DNA of 51,867 nt from Deltaproteobacteria bacterium (GTDB lineage: Bacteria > Desulfobacterota > Desulfobacteria > Desulfobacterales > Desulfosarcinaceae). The notes below the pieces were generated by a model. It was not told the DNA's origin and ran no database searches. It saw only the letters and a list, made by a program, of their open reading frames with translations. Both the position numbers and the translations under genes were made by a program. Below are positions 17,056-25,283 of the stretch, in pieces. Numbering within the stretch: position 1 is the stretch's first letter; the number at the start of each line of letters is the position of its first letter. The stretch covers positions 1-51,867 of the forward strand of contig JAKALP010000036.1 in assembly GCA_021824175.1 (NCBI GenBank), written 5' to 3'.

Positions 17056-17817
17056 ATGAGCAAACCTATCTGGCTCGAACAGTTCACCATCCATACACAC
17101 GAAGCGGATGCCAATGGCCTGGCCCGGCTGGATTCGCTCTTCAGCTGCTTTCAGGAGGCCGCGGGCCATCATGCCATCGACCTTGGTGTGGGCCGCAATC
17201 ACTTGGAGCGCCAGGGATGTTTCTGGGTGCTTTCGCGCTGTTGGATGCAGATCCAACAATATCCGCGCCTGGGACAACCGATTACGGTGCGGACCTGGCC
17301 GCGGGATGTGGTGCGCCTTTTCGCCCTGCGCGACGTCCAGTTTCTATCGCAAGAGGGCGAATTGCTCGGCTCCGGGGTTTCGGCGTGGTTGATCCTGAGC
17401 CAGGATAAGCATCGCTTGATGCGGCCCGGGCCCATCATGAAGGATGTGGCCCCCACCCAGGAGCCCCCAGTAGCCGGCGATGTACTGGAGAAACAGGCCG
17501 CCGTAGGAAATCTCTCCGAGCTGCGGCGTTTTTCCGTGCGCTACTCTGATTTGGATGTGAACCGGCACGTCAACAATGCGGCCTATGTGCGCTGGATTCT
17601 GGACAGCTTCAACGCCGAGCGCCACGACCGTTCTGAAATCGCCGCCATCCGCATCGACTACCTGTCGGAAACGATTCTGGGCGAGCACATCGATGTGCTC
17701 GCCCAGGACTTGGTATCGGACGGCCGCCAGGTCATCGTAGGCGTGCGCCCCGAAGGTGCCCAGCCGGTCTTCCAGGCCGCCGTCACCTGGCGCGACCGTC
17801 GGCCTGTCGTTCCCTGA
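17056..17817 (+). CDS. Acyl-ACP thioesterase
   Basis: This 253-residue protein has the double hot-dog layout of acyl-[ACP] thioesterases (Fat family), which release free fatty acids from acyl carrier protein. The first half holds DSLFSCFQEAAGHHA and the second hot dog the catalytic region YSDLDVNRHVNNAAYVRW, with Asp165/Asp167, Asn169, His171 and Asn173, matching the D-x-N-x-H-V-N-N pattern of plant and bacterial members. The ribosome site is GGCGAGG. It converges on fabH with 19 bp between stops. Clustering with an initiating condensing enzyme fits a role in fatty-acid supply or recycling. Confidence 0.9.
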   Translation: MSKPIWLEQFTIHTHEADANGLARLDSLFSCFQEAAGHHAIDLGVGRNHLERQGCFWVLSRCWMQIQQYPRLGQPITVRTWPRDVVRLFALRDVQFLSQEGELLGSGVSAWLILSQDKHRLMRPGPIMKDVAPTQEPPVAGDVLEKQAAVGNLSELRRFSVRYSDLDVNRHVNNAAYVRWILDSFNAERHDRSEIAAIRIDYLSETILGEHIDVLAQDLVSDGRQVIVGVRPEGAQPVFQAAVTWRDRRPVVP

Positions 17818-17836
17818 TCAATACCTCGGCCGCTGA

Positions 17837-18850
17837 TCAACCCGGAATGCGGTAGAGCACGGCGCCCCAGGTGACGCCGGCGCCCAGCCCCAGAAACATG
17901 ATCGTGCTGCCCGGCCCGATAATCTTCTTCTCGATGGCCTCATCAAAGGCCAGCGGAATGCTGGCGGCCGTAGTGTTCCCGTAGCGCTGAATGTTGTGAT
18001 AGACCTTTTCGTCCGGCAGATCCATGGCCTTGGCAAAGGCCTGATTGATTCTCATGTTGGCTTGGTGCGGGATGAACAGGTCCACCGCCGACAACGGCAG
18101 GCCCACTTTTTTCAGAACCTCCATGGTGACTTCCGGCAGTCGCCGCACTGCGTACTTGAATATGTTGCGGCCATCCATCACCGGATATTGCTTGCCTTCC
18201 CTGATCATCTGCTCGGTGATGCGCGGGTTGTCGCGCGAGGCCGGGGCATAGGCCATCAAACTCTCCGCCAGGGATCCGTCGGCATGCAGGCTGGCGGCCA
18301 TAACACCGGCGCTGGCATCACTTTCCATGGGCTCTAAGCAGACGGCGGCCGCGCCATCGCCGAAGATCACGGCCACATCCCGGCCGCGGGTCGAAATATC
18401 CAGACCGGTACTGTGCACTTCGGCGCCCACCAGCAAAATCCGTCGGGCCAATCCGCTGCGGATGTAGGCATCGGCCGTGGCCAGGCCGTAAAGAAACCCG
18501 GTGCACTGCTGCCGGATATCCAGCGCCGGGGTGGCGGTGAGCCCCAAATTATGCGCCAGCAGGCACCCGGAGCCCGGGAAAAAAAGATCGGGGCTTAAGG
18601 TGGCAAAAATGATCATGTCCAGATCCTCTGGTTTCCAGCCGGCCCGCTCCATGGCGATTTTCGACGCTTCCAGCCCCAGATCAGATACGCCTACACCGCC
18701 CTCCTCCGGAACCCAATACCGTTGTTCAATGCCCGTACGTTGTTGAATCCATTCATCGGAAGTTTCCATCCACTGAGTCAGATCCTGATTGGTGACGCAC
18801 CGGGGAGGCAGATACCGCCCGGTGCCTTTAATCACTGTAATTTGCTTCAT
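17837..18850 (-). CDS. fabH: Beta-ketoacyl-ACP synthase III (FabH-like)
   Basis: The 337-residue thiolase-fold enzyme has the complete FabH triad: Cys116 in DIRQQCTGFLYGL, His in IPHQANMRI and Asn in YGNTTAASIP. FabH condenses an acyl-CoA primer with malonyl-ACP to start fatty-acid synthesis. The gene stands apart from other fab genes, so it may be a second KASIII with a special primer, and the facing thioesterase gene supports a dedicated lipid role. ATG 18850 is used; a TTG two codons upstream is possible. The symbol is given on family grounds only. Confidence 0.88.
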   Translation of the reverse strand: MKQITVIKGTGRYLPPRCVTNQDLTQWMETSDEWIQQRTGIEQRYWVPEEGGVGVSDLGLEASKIAMERAGWKPEDLDMIIFATLSPDLFFPGSGCLLAHNLGLTATPALDIRQQCTGFLYGLATADAYIRSGLARRILLVGAEVHSTGLDISTRGRDVAVIFGDGAAAVCLEPMESDASAGVMAASLHADGSLAESLMAYAPASRDNPRITEQMIREGKQYPVMDGRNIFKYAVRRLPEVTMEVLKKVGLPLSAVDLFIPHQANMRINQAFAKAMDLPDEKVYHNIQRYGNTTAASIPLAFDEAIEKKIIGPGSTIMFLGLGAGVTWGAVLYRIPG

Positions 18851-19052
18851 ATCCAAATCTACCCCATGTCAATCATTTGCAAACTAAGTCTCTAATTCGG
18901 CCGCGGCCCCGGAACAAACGAAATTTGAAAAATTTACACCAGCGTTTAATTATACCTTTTTTAGCGGCGGCTTTCCATCGCGAAAAATTAGGTGAGTTGG
19001 GCGCTTTGTTTTCATTGATGCTTCACATCGTGGAAGTGAAGCCAAGCTTCCA

Positions 19053-19271
19053 ATGAAGGTTCCGGTTTCAGACAAGGCCCAACGCTGCAAGCAGTGGTTC
19101 AAGCAAATTTACAGCGACGCCCATAAGGGTCGGGATACGCTCCCCCGGAGCGGTTCCTTGAGGCTTCCAGAGGCCTATCAAAAGGCTCTGGTGGCGGACG
19201 TCGCCCAAATGTGCAATGCTGCAGGGGTTACTTTCCGGCATTGCAAACATGATGTGTTGACCCGGAGGTAG
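19053..19271 (+). CDS. Hypothetical 72-residue protein, possibly a gene remnant
   Basis: A small frame encodes a basic protein with a plausible globular C-terminus (SLRLPEAYQKALVADVAQM followed by CNAAGVTFRHCKHDVLTRR), but no ribosome-binding site precedes the ATG. It could be the 3' remnant of a larger gene. I do not recognise the family. The opposite strand is also open over most of this stretch, so coding status is doubtful. Confidence 0.3.
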   Translation: MKVPVSDKAQRCKQWFKQIYSDAHKGRDTLPRSGSLRLPEAYQKALVADVAQMCNAAGVTFRHCKHDVLTRR

Positions 19272-19464
19272 GATTCCACGGCCTGGAGGGCTTTTGCTTC
19301 GGTGGTCATAGCAATGGATAGGCAGATGATTGAAGAAAAAAAGAAAATAGGACTTGACGGCGGAGGGACACTACTTTGAGAAATGGAAGTATTTCTCCTG
19401 TCATCGAGAAAATCCCCTGCCCTATACCATCATTCTATCTTTGCTGCTTCTGGCGATTACAAGA

Positions 19465-19875
19465 TCAGACGATCGGATTGACGATGCGAACACCTCGAAC
19501 GATTTGGCCGTCTTTAAGGTCTTCCGTCCACAGGATGTCACATTTGGCGCTTTCAGCTGCAGCAATAATCAGGGAATCCCAAAAGGAGAGCCGGTTGATT
19601 ATTGCACAATCAATAGCCTCCTTAATGATGGCCGGGGTAATAATCACTGTTTCAAGTCTATCCAGCGAAGTAATGATGTCTTTGATCAACAGCGGTTCAG
19701 CACCCAGCTTATTTGTCGCAACCACATAAAATTCCTGTACTACCTGAGTGGAAATGACGCCTCTCTTTTCAGTGATGACTTCCCTGATTAGATTTCGACA
19801 CCTATCCCGCTTTTCTGAATTGGACTGATCCAAGCTATAAACAAGAATATTCGTGTCGATGAAAACCTTAGACAT
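19465..19875 (-). CDS. vapC: PIN-domain toxin, VapC-like
   Basis: The 136-residue protein has the PIN-domain ribonuclease core: Asp7 in VFIDTNILVY, a Glu in TQVVQEFYVV, the Asp in SFWDSLIIAAA and a fourth acidic site in WTEDLKDG. VapC toxins cut tRNA or rRNA. ATG 19875 lies inside the end of the antitoxin gene (ATGTCTAA overlap), so a longer frame upstream is ignored. The overlap implies translational coupling, the standard arrangement of type II toxin-antitoxin operons. Confidence 0.88.
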   Translation of the reverse strand: MSKVFIDTNILVYSLDQSNSEKRDRCRNLIREVITEKRGVISTQVVQEFYVVATNKLGAEPLLIKDIITSLDRLETVIITPAIIKEAIDCAIINRLSFWDSLIIAAAESAKCDILWTEDLKDGQIVRGVRIVNPIV

Positions 19876-20092
19876 CGTAAAGGTCCTCACGTTTCCATCT
19901 CTTGCCTTCCGAGTGGACATTGGCGCGATCCATTAGAGAAAAACATTCGTCAATCCACTGGATAGAATCATCTTTTACTGTCTGTTCCAATAAACTGCGA
20001 ATAAGTGCATTCATGGATGTTTGATGTTTTTCCGCATATTGGCGGCCAAGCTTTAATAATTGTTCGTCCAACGATATTGTAATGTTAGGCAT
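19868..20092 (-). CDS. vapB: VapB-like antitoxin
   Basis: A 74-residue protein beginning MPNITISLDEQLLKLGRQYA, which fits a ribbon-helix-helix (or RHH-like) DNA-binding N-terminus, followed by helices and a polar C-terminal tail (SEGKRWKREDLYDV) that would neutralise the toxin. ATG 20092 is preceded by TTGGAGGTG. The next gene is vapC with an 8-bp overlap. A consensus promoter with a dyad is directly upstream, so autoregulation by the VapBC complex is expected. Confidence 0.8.
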   Translation of the reverse strand: MPNITISLDEQLLKLGRQYAEKHQTSMNALIRSLLEQTVKDDSIQWIDECFSLMDRANVHSEGKRWKREDLYDV

Positions 20093-20113
20093 GTTACACC
20101 TCCAATAGACCAC

Positions 20114-20142
20114 ATTGTATGTGTACACTGATACCGTGTCAA
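20114..20142 (-). promoter_or_regulatory. Consensus promoter of vapBC with internal dyad
   Basis: On the minus strand TTGACA (20137-20142) and TACAAT (20114-20119) have 17-bp spacing. The spacer contains the palindrome GTGTACAC (20121-20128), inside a wider imperfect dyad GTAT-N10-ATAC, the likely operator. Confidence 0.65.
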
Positions 20143-20253
20143 CACCAATTCAAACACCACCTTAGAGAACCATAGAGAGAACCATAGTAAGGATCGATCT
20201 CAAGCCAGAAATTCGACCATACCGTGGCTCTTTTGACATTCCAATTAGAGCAT

Positions 20254-20288
20254 AAAAAAAGGGATTAGCCGTATTTCGCTAATCCCTT
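20254..20288 (-). terminator. Intrinsic terminator after tRNA-Asn
   Basis: On the minus strand AAGGGATTAGC pairs with GCTAATCCCTT across an 8-nt loop and is followed by a run of seven Ts. It lies just 3' of the tRNA. Confidence 0.85.
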
Positions 20289-20294
20289 GAATTT

Positions 20295-20370
20295 TGGCTC
20301 CCCGAACAGGACTTGAACCTGTAACCTAGTGGTTAACAGCCACCCGCTCTGCCGATTGAGCTATCGGGGA
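20295..20370 (-). tRNA. tRNA-Asn (GTT)
   Basis: The 76-nt cloverleaf has the acceptor TCCCCGA pairing with TCGGGGA, a D-arm AGCTCAATCGGCAGAGC, the anticodon loop CTGTTAA (anticodon GTT), T-arm CAGGTTCAAGTCCTG and encoded CCA. It decodes AAC/AAU. It is the target adaptor for AsnRS or, together with a non-discriminating AspRS, for the GatCAB route. Confidence 0.95.
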
Positions 20371-20395
20371 ATGGAAACGATTTTAGAGAACCTTT

Positions 20396-20464
20396 TCCCC
20401 GAGCTTGCAATCTTTTGGTCGATCCTGCCTTAGGCAGGGCCCCTTCTGATTGACCGATCGGGGA
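20396..20464 (-). pseudogene. tRNA-like remnant next to tRNA-Asn
   Basis: A 69-nt element on the same strand as the tRNA starts TCCCCGAT and ends TCGGGGA, the same 7-bp acceptor stem as the tRNA-Asn downstream. After the acceptor it reads CGGTCAATCAGAAGGGGC, close to the tRNA-Asn D-arm, then has a CCTGCC-TAA-GGCAGG hairpin where an anticodon arm would be. No proper anticodon loop or T-arm can be drawn. It is best explained as a decayed second tRNA-Asn copy. Confidence 0.4.
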
Positions 20465-20511
20465 TTTCGGCGTTGCATGATTTGGTGCGCAACGCCCCGA
20501 TGAGATTTGGC

Positions 20512-20540
20512 TATTTAGTAGAGCCGGTGTCGAATGTCAA
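20512..20540 (-). promoter_or_regulatory. Candidate promoter for the tRNA region
   Basis: Minus strand TTGACA (20535-20540) and TAAATA (20512-20517) with 17-bp spacing, upstream of both the tRNA-like remnant and tRNA-Asn. Confidence 0.45.
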
Positions 20541-20620
20541 GGGGTTTGGCGGCAGAAATCTGCAAGAAAAATCGCTTCCCTGTTCACTTCGGCTTCATCG
20601 GCAATCGCCCTATCAGGCTT

Positions 20621-21430
20621 CTAAAAGAGATAGGCACAGCGGAACGTCAAAGCCCAGTCTGGCGCGCCGTCAGCCAAGCCGATGCTCAAACCGCCCCGGA
20701 GCGCGAGATGGCGATCAAGTTTATACTCTAACCCGCCGCGGAGCTGGATGTCGTTTTCGAAATCATCATACGCCTCGGTGGCGAAATTAAGCTCGCCCTG
20801 AACGTTCAATTGTGAGTTGACCTGGTAGATGACTCCACCGCCCATGGCCATCTGCGTTTTTCCGTCGACGCGCGAGGTGGTGTTGTTTATCTTGACATCC
20901 ATGTCGTTGTTCTGGCGCAAAGCCAGGTGTCCGATTAGGGCCAGCAACCGGTTGGCCTGGTAACGGGCGGCCCCGAATACTTCGGCATTGAATTCTCCAG
21001 AAGCATGCGGATGCACAATTTCATCAGAACCGGTGGGCAACGTGACCAAAAGCCCGGCGGAGACCAGCACCTGACTGTCTTTGTAGACCTGATATTTGCC
21101 CCAGGCATCAATGTCGCTCAAACCGGTCTCGCTGCCGGAGTAGTTCGGATCATAATTCATGATATCCAAACGGGTGCCCAGTTCGAGTTGGGGAACCGCC
21201 TTCAATGAAGTGATGAAGGTGCCGCCCAGACTCCAAACATCGGCCTTATAGGAATCGTTCTCCCATTTTTCATAGGTCAGCCCGCCATCGAGCCAAGGCG
21301 ACGGCATGACTGCGCCATCCCACTCCGGGCGCTGCAAGAGGCGATCACTTTGGGTCACATCGGCCCGGCTGATGGCGGGTGCAACCGCCACCATCAATAC
21401 CAATAGACTGAAAATTGCCAACTTTTTCAT
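20621..21430 (-). CDS. Outer-membrane beta-barrel protein (phenol-MetA pathway/transport-like)
   Basis: The 269-residue protein has a clear signal peptide (KKLAIFSLLVLMVAVAPAISRA), then alternating strands such as LDGGLTYEKWENDSYKADVW, SAGLLVTLPTGSDE and GLEYKLDRHLALRGGLSIG, ending in CAYLF with terminal Phe. The LPTGS(D/x)-containing barrel resembles the MetA-pathway phenol-degradation/OprD-like porins of uncertain substrate. ATG 21430 is fixed by AAAGGAG at proper spacing. It stands alone between aspS and the tRNA. Confidence 0.7.
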   Translation of the reverse strand: MKKLAIFSLLVLMVAVAPAISRADVTQSDRLLQRPEWDGAVMPSPWLDGGLTYEKWENDSYKADVWSLGGTFITSLKAVPQLELGTRLDIMNYDPNYSGSETGLSDIDAWGKYQVYKDSQVLVSAGLLVTLPTGSDEIVHPHASGEFNAEVFGAARYQANRLLALIGHLALRQNNDMDVKINNTTSRVDGKTQMAMGGGVIYQVNSQLNVQGELNFATEAYDDFENDIQLRGGLEYKLDRHLALRGGLSIGLADGAPDWALTFRCAYLF

Positions 21431-21726
21431 GTGTAACGTTCTCCTTTCCTGTTGATTATACGATCCTTGAAGTGATGGGTGATGGAACAAGCTTGGGAAC
21501 TGGATAATTGACGGTGCATATTTCCTAGTGAATGGTTGTCTTGTCTACTCCTTTTGGATTTGCTTTCCGTGCAGCCGGTTTCGGATCTGCAAGACCGGCC
21601 TGGAATTGGGTTAACTGGAAAAATTAACTTTTTAGGGCCAGTGAGGGCAGGTATAACAAGTAATATATTTTTACACTCTCCGGGCCCGTCAATATAGAGG
21701 GGCCCGGAGGTGATCAATACGCTGAT

Positions 21727-23517
21727 TCAAACTTTGGCCGTGGCCTTGATGCGAATGGACAGCTCGTCCAACTGGGCCGGGGCCGCATCCGAGGGCGCGC
21801 CAGTCAGCAGGCAAGCCGCCTTCTGGGTTTTGGGAAATGCGATCACATCCCTGATGGAGCTCTCACCGCACAGCAGCATGATCAGCCGATCAAAACCAAA
21901 GGCCAATCCGCCATGGGGCGGGGCCCCGGATTGCAAGGCTTCGAGCAGGAAGCCAAACTTGCCTTTGTAGGTGGCTTCATCCATGCCCAGGACTTTGAAC
22001 ACGCGGGATTGCAGCTCCATGTCGTGGATACGAATACTGCCGCCACCGATCTCAAAGCCGTTGAGCACTAGATCATAGGCGCGCGATCTCACCGCCGTGG
22101 GCTCTTTCTCCAGCAGGTCATAATCTTCTTCCAACGGCGCCGTGAACGGATGGTGCAATGCTTCGTGGCGCTTTTCGTCTTCATTCCATTCGAACATGGG
22201 GAATTGGGTGACCCAGGTGAATTTAAAAGCTTTGGGATCAATGAGGTTGAGTTTTTTGCCCAGGTGGTTGCGCAACTGGCCCAAGGCTTCGTTGGCGATC
22301 TTGGGCTGGTCGGCCATGAAGAAGATCAGATCACCGGGGGCCATTTCGATGCGCTCGGACAGACGCGCTTTTTCTTCTTCGGTGAAGAATTTGGCGATGG
22401 GCGATTGCCAGCCATCTTCGCGCATCTTGATCCAGGCCAAGCCCTTGGCTTTATAGACCGCCACGAACTGGGTCAGGTCGTCGATCTCTTTGCGCGACAT
22501 CTCCACGCAACCCTTGGCGTTGAGGGCCTTGACGATGCCGCCTTTCTTCACCACATCGGCAAATACTTTAAAGCCCGAATCCTTGACAATATCGGAGATC
22601 TCTTTGAGTTCCATGCCGAAACGGATATCGGGTTTGTCCAGACCGTAGCGCGCCATGGCCTCATTATAGGTGAGGCGCGGCAGCGGCAGGGGGATGCTCT
22701 GGCCTAATACTTCCTGGAAGACATAGGCGATCAAACTTTCGGAAATGGCCATGATATCTTCTTCGCCGATAAAGGACATCTCCAGATCGATCTGGGTGAA
22801 TTCCGGTTGGCGGTCGGCGCGCAAATCTTCGTCGCGAAAGCAGCGCACGATTTGATAGTAGCGCTCAAAGCCCGACACCATCAGCAGCTGTTTGAACAAT
22901 TGCGGCGATTGGGGCAAGGCGTAAAACTGACCGGGATTGACCCGGCTGGGCACCAAATAGTCGCGCGCGCCCTCAGGAGTGCTGCGGGTCAGGAAGGGGG
23001 TTTCGATATCCAGAAAACCGTTGCCGTTTAGATACTGACGCACCGAGGCCCCGGCCTTGTGGCGCAAAATGATGTTCTTCTGCAACCGCGGCCGGCGCAG
23101 ATCCAGATGCCGGTGGGTCAGGCGCGTGACTTCTGATACTTCGATATTCTCTTCGATCTGAAAGGCCGGTGTCACGGCCGGGTTGAGAATTCTCAGCTCC
23201 GAAACAATTACTTCGATGGCACCGGTGGCGAGGTTGGGATTGACCATGCCCTCGGGCCGCAGTGCCACGCGCCCGCGCACGCCGATCACGAATTCGCTGC
23301 GGATCACATGGGCTTTGGCATGGGGTTCGGGATGGATATCCGGATTGAACACCACCTGGGTGAGGCCTTCCCGGTCCCGCAGATCAATGAAGATTACACC
23401 GCCATGATCCCGGCGGCGCTGCACCCATCCCATGAGGACCACTTCCAGGCCCACATCTTCCGCGCCCAACTGGTTGCAGTGGTGGGTTTTACGCAGGTTG
23501 CCTAATAGATCCGCCAA
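21727..23517 (-). CDS. aspS: Aspartate-tRNA ligase
   Basis: The 596-residue bacterial-type AspRS has an N-terminal anticodon-binding OB fold ([21 protein letters not shown]), motif 2 region [20 protein letters not shown], a GAD insertion domain typical of bacterial enzymes and motif 3 [13 protein letters not shown] near the C-terminus. Length is normal. It starts at TTG 23517, with AAGGAG 8 nt upstream. It follows hisS on the same strand across a 123-bp spacer that contains an octamer array. A discriminating versus non-discriminating specificity cannot be told from sequence alone. Confidence 0.95.
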   Translation of the reverse strand: MADLLGNLRKTHHCNQLGAEDVGLEVVLMGWVQRRRDHGGVIFIDLRDREGLTQVVFNPDIHPEPHAKAHVIRSEFVIGVRGRVALRPEGMVNPNLATGAIEVIVSELRILNPAVTPAFQIEENIEVSEVTRLTHRHLDLRRPRLQKNIILRHKAGASVRQYLNGNGFLDIETPFLTRSTPEGARDYLVPSRVNPGQFYALPQSPQLFKQLLMVSGFERYYQIVRCFRDEDLRADRQPEFTQIDLEMSFIGEEDIMAISESLIAYVFQEVLGQSIPLPLPRLTYNEAMARYGLDKPDIRFGMELKEISDIVKDSGFKVFADVVKKGGIVKALNAKGCVEMSRKEIDDLTQFVAVYKAKGLAWIKMREDGWQSPIAKFFTEEEKARLSERIEMAPGDLIFFMADQPKIANEALGQLRNHLGKKLNLIDPKAFKFTWVTQFPMFEWNEDEKRHEALHHPFTAPLEEDYDLLEKEPTAVRSRAYDLVLNGFEIGGGSIRIHDMELQSRVFKVLGMDEATYKGKFGFLLEALQSGAPPHGGLAFGFDRLIMLLCGESSIRDVIAFPKTQKAACLLTGAPSDAAPAQLDELSIRIKATAKV

Positions 23518-23536
23518 GGTCTGTTCTCCTTATAAT

Positions 23537-23571
23537 CCGTTTGCCCGTTTCCCGTTGGCCCGTTTGCCCGT
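23537..23571. repeat. Octamer array A1 (CCCGTTTG type)
   Basis: Tandem units CCGTTTGC, CCGTTTC (7 bp), CCGTTGGC and CCGTTTGC occur in the hisS-aspS spacer. The same unit family is found in three spacers of the moeA/rtcB operon. Confidence 0.75.
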
Positions 23572-23640
23572 CAAACACCATAATGTATCTAATCCAGATG
23601 TTTGATCCCGCCGGGCTTTGGCGGGGTTTGCCCGTTTTAG

Positions 23641-24909
23641 CTAATCAGCTTTTCGTCCACTTAACGATTCAACCATTTTTTCAACCAAACCCTCCAAGGC
23701 CAATTCCGACTGCTCCTTGGTGGCCATATCCCGCAACATCGCTTTGCCGGCGGCCATTTCAGAATCGCCCACGATGAGCACATAGGCCGCGCCCAGACGA
23801 TCGGCGCGTTTCATCTGGGCTTTGAGGCTCTTGTCGCCATGCTCCATCTCTACATAGGCTCCGGCCGCGGCCAATTGCGCGCACCATTGAAATGCCGCTT
23901 GCCGGGCGGCATCCCCCAGGGCGGCGATAAAGAATGCCGGTTTGGCGGCCGCGACACTCTGCTCCTGAGCCAATATCTCCACCAGCCGGTCAAAACCAAT
24001 GGCGAATCCAATTGCCGGTGTGGGTGGCCCACCCAGGGATTGCACCAGACCGTCATAGCGCCCGCCTCCGGCCACGGCGCTTTGGGCGCCGAGCATGGTG
24101 GTCTGGATCTCAAAAGCGGTGCGGGTATAGTAGTCCAACCCCCGGACCAAGCGTTTATCCAAAGCAAAGGGCACGCCAAGTTGGGTCAAACCGCGGGTCA
24201 GGACATCAAAATGGCTCTGGCACTGACCGCACAAAAAATCGACGATGGCCGGAGCCTCAGTCACAGCCTGCCGGCAAGTGGGCACTTTACAGTCCAACAC
24301 CCGCAGAGGGTTACGAGATTTGCGCCGCTTGCAGTCCGGGCACAACTGTTCCTCCACGCGGTCCAGCAACGCCAACAGTGCTTCCCGATAATTGGGCCGG
24401 CACACCGGACAACCCAGGGAGTTCACGTGGGCTTGGGTGTGGGATACCCCCAGGCGCTCAAAGAGCAGGTGCAGCATGTAAATCATCTGGGCATCGAGGT
24501 AGGGGCTTTCAATGCCGAACACCTCGGCGTCGATCTGGTAGAACTGTCGATAACGCCCCTTCTGTGGCCGTTCGCGGCGGAACATGGGGCCGATAGTGAA
24601 GAATTTGCGTATCGGATCATCGGCGTGCATTTTGTGCTGAATATACGCCCGAACGATGGAAGCCGTGGCCTCGGGCCGCAGGGTGATCTTTTCGCCGCCG
24701 CGATCTTCAAAGGTGTACATCTCTTTTTCGACGATGTCGGTATCCTCGCCGATGCCGCGGGCAAACAGTTCGGTTTTCTCCATGATGGGCACGCGGATCT
24801 CGCTATACCCGAAGGCAGCAAACACCGCCTGGGCGGTGCGCTCAATGTGCTGCCAGAGCTCTACTTCGCCGGGCAAGATATCTTTGAATCCGCGTATGAG
24901 TTGAATCAT
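23641..24909 (-). CDS. hisS: Histidine-tRNA ligase
   Basis: The 422-residue class II synthetase has IRGFKDILPGE at its start, the motif 2 loop FRRERPQKGRYRQFYQID, the histidine-binding signature RGLDYYTRTAFEI and the motif 3 GGGRYDGLV. The internal region CPVCRPNYREAL...CPDCKRRKSRNP..CKVPTC contains five cysteines in pairs, a possible zinc-binding insertion common in this lineage. ATG 24909 is chosen because the conserved sequence begins there; an upstream frame is open but is not conserved-looking. It precedes aspS. Confidence 0.95.
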   Translation of the reverse strand: MIQLIRGFKDILPGEVELWQHIERTAQAVFAAFGYSEIRVPIMEKTELFARGIGEDTDIVEKEMYTFEDRGGEKITLRPEATASIVRAYIQHKMHADDPIRKFFTIGPMFRRERPQKGRYRQFYQIDAEVFGIESPYLDAQMIYMLHLLFERLGVSHTQAHVNSLGCPVCRPNYREALLALLDRVEEQLCPDCKRRKSRNPLRVLDCKVPTCRQAVTEAPAIVDFLCGQCQSHFDVLTRGLTQLGVPFALDKRLVRGLDYYTRTAFEIQTTMLGAQSAVAGGGRYDGLVQSLGGPPTPAIGFAIGFDRLVEILAQEQSVAAAKPAFFIAALGDAARQAAFQWCAQLAAAGAYVEMEHGDKSLKAQMKRADRLGAAYVLIVGDSEMAAGKAMLRDMATKEQSELALEGLVEKMVESLSGRKAD

Positions 24910-25283
24910 CTCCGTTACCCTTTTCACAGGTTGCGCCCGAGTGGTGCGCCTCTGTACCGACCCGGTTAGACAAAGGCGCGGGCAGACCAAGCCCATAAAC
25001 CGCTTCTGATAGACCAATTGGTGTAAAAGAGTCAATAATAAAGACTGGGTGGGTTGTCGGGGGAAAGCGACCTGAAAACTTGATATTTCGCAGAAGAAAA
25101 TTCAGGAACTCAGGTTTGACTTTCCGGGTCTACTTGGGATACTTTAGCTATCTCAAGGGTTGCCGTAGGGGCGGAGTTCATTCATCAAATTAACGAAAAG
25201 TGGCGCTATGAGACCTCCCCGCTGTTGGGTCTTACTGAATCCGAGCCAGGAGTTGAACCTGATTGCGCCGCGGGAAAATAATC
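24910..25283. other. Divergent spacer between hisS and the hydantoinase gene
   Basis: No gene seen. The sequence contains GC-poor stretches that could hold promoters for both genes; no operator or riboswitch is recognisable. Confidence 0.4.
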
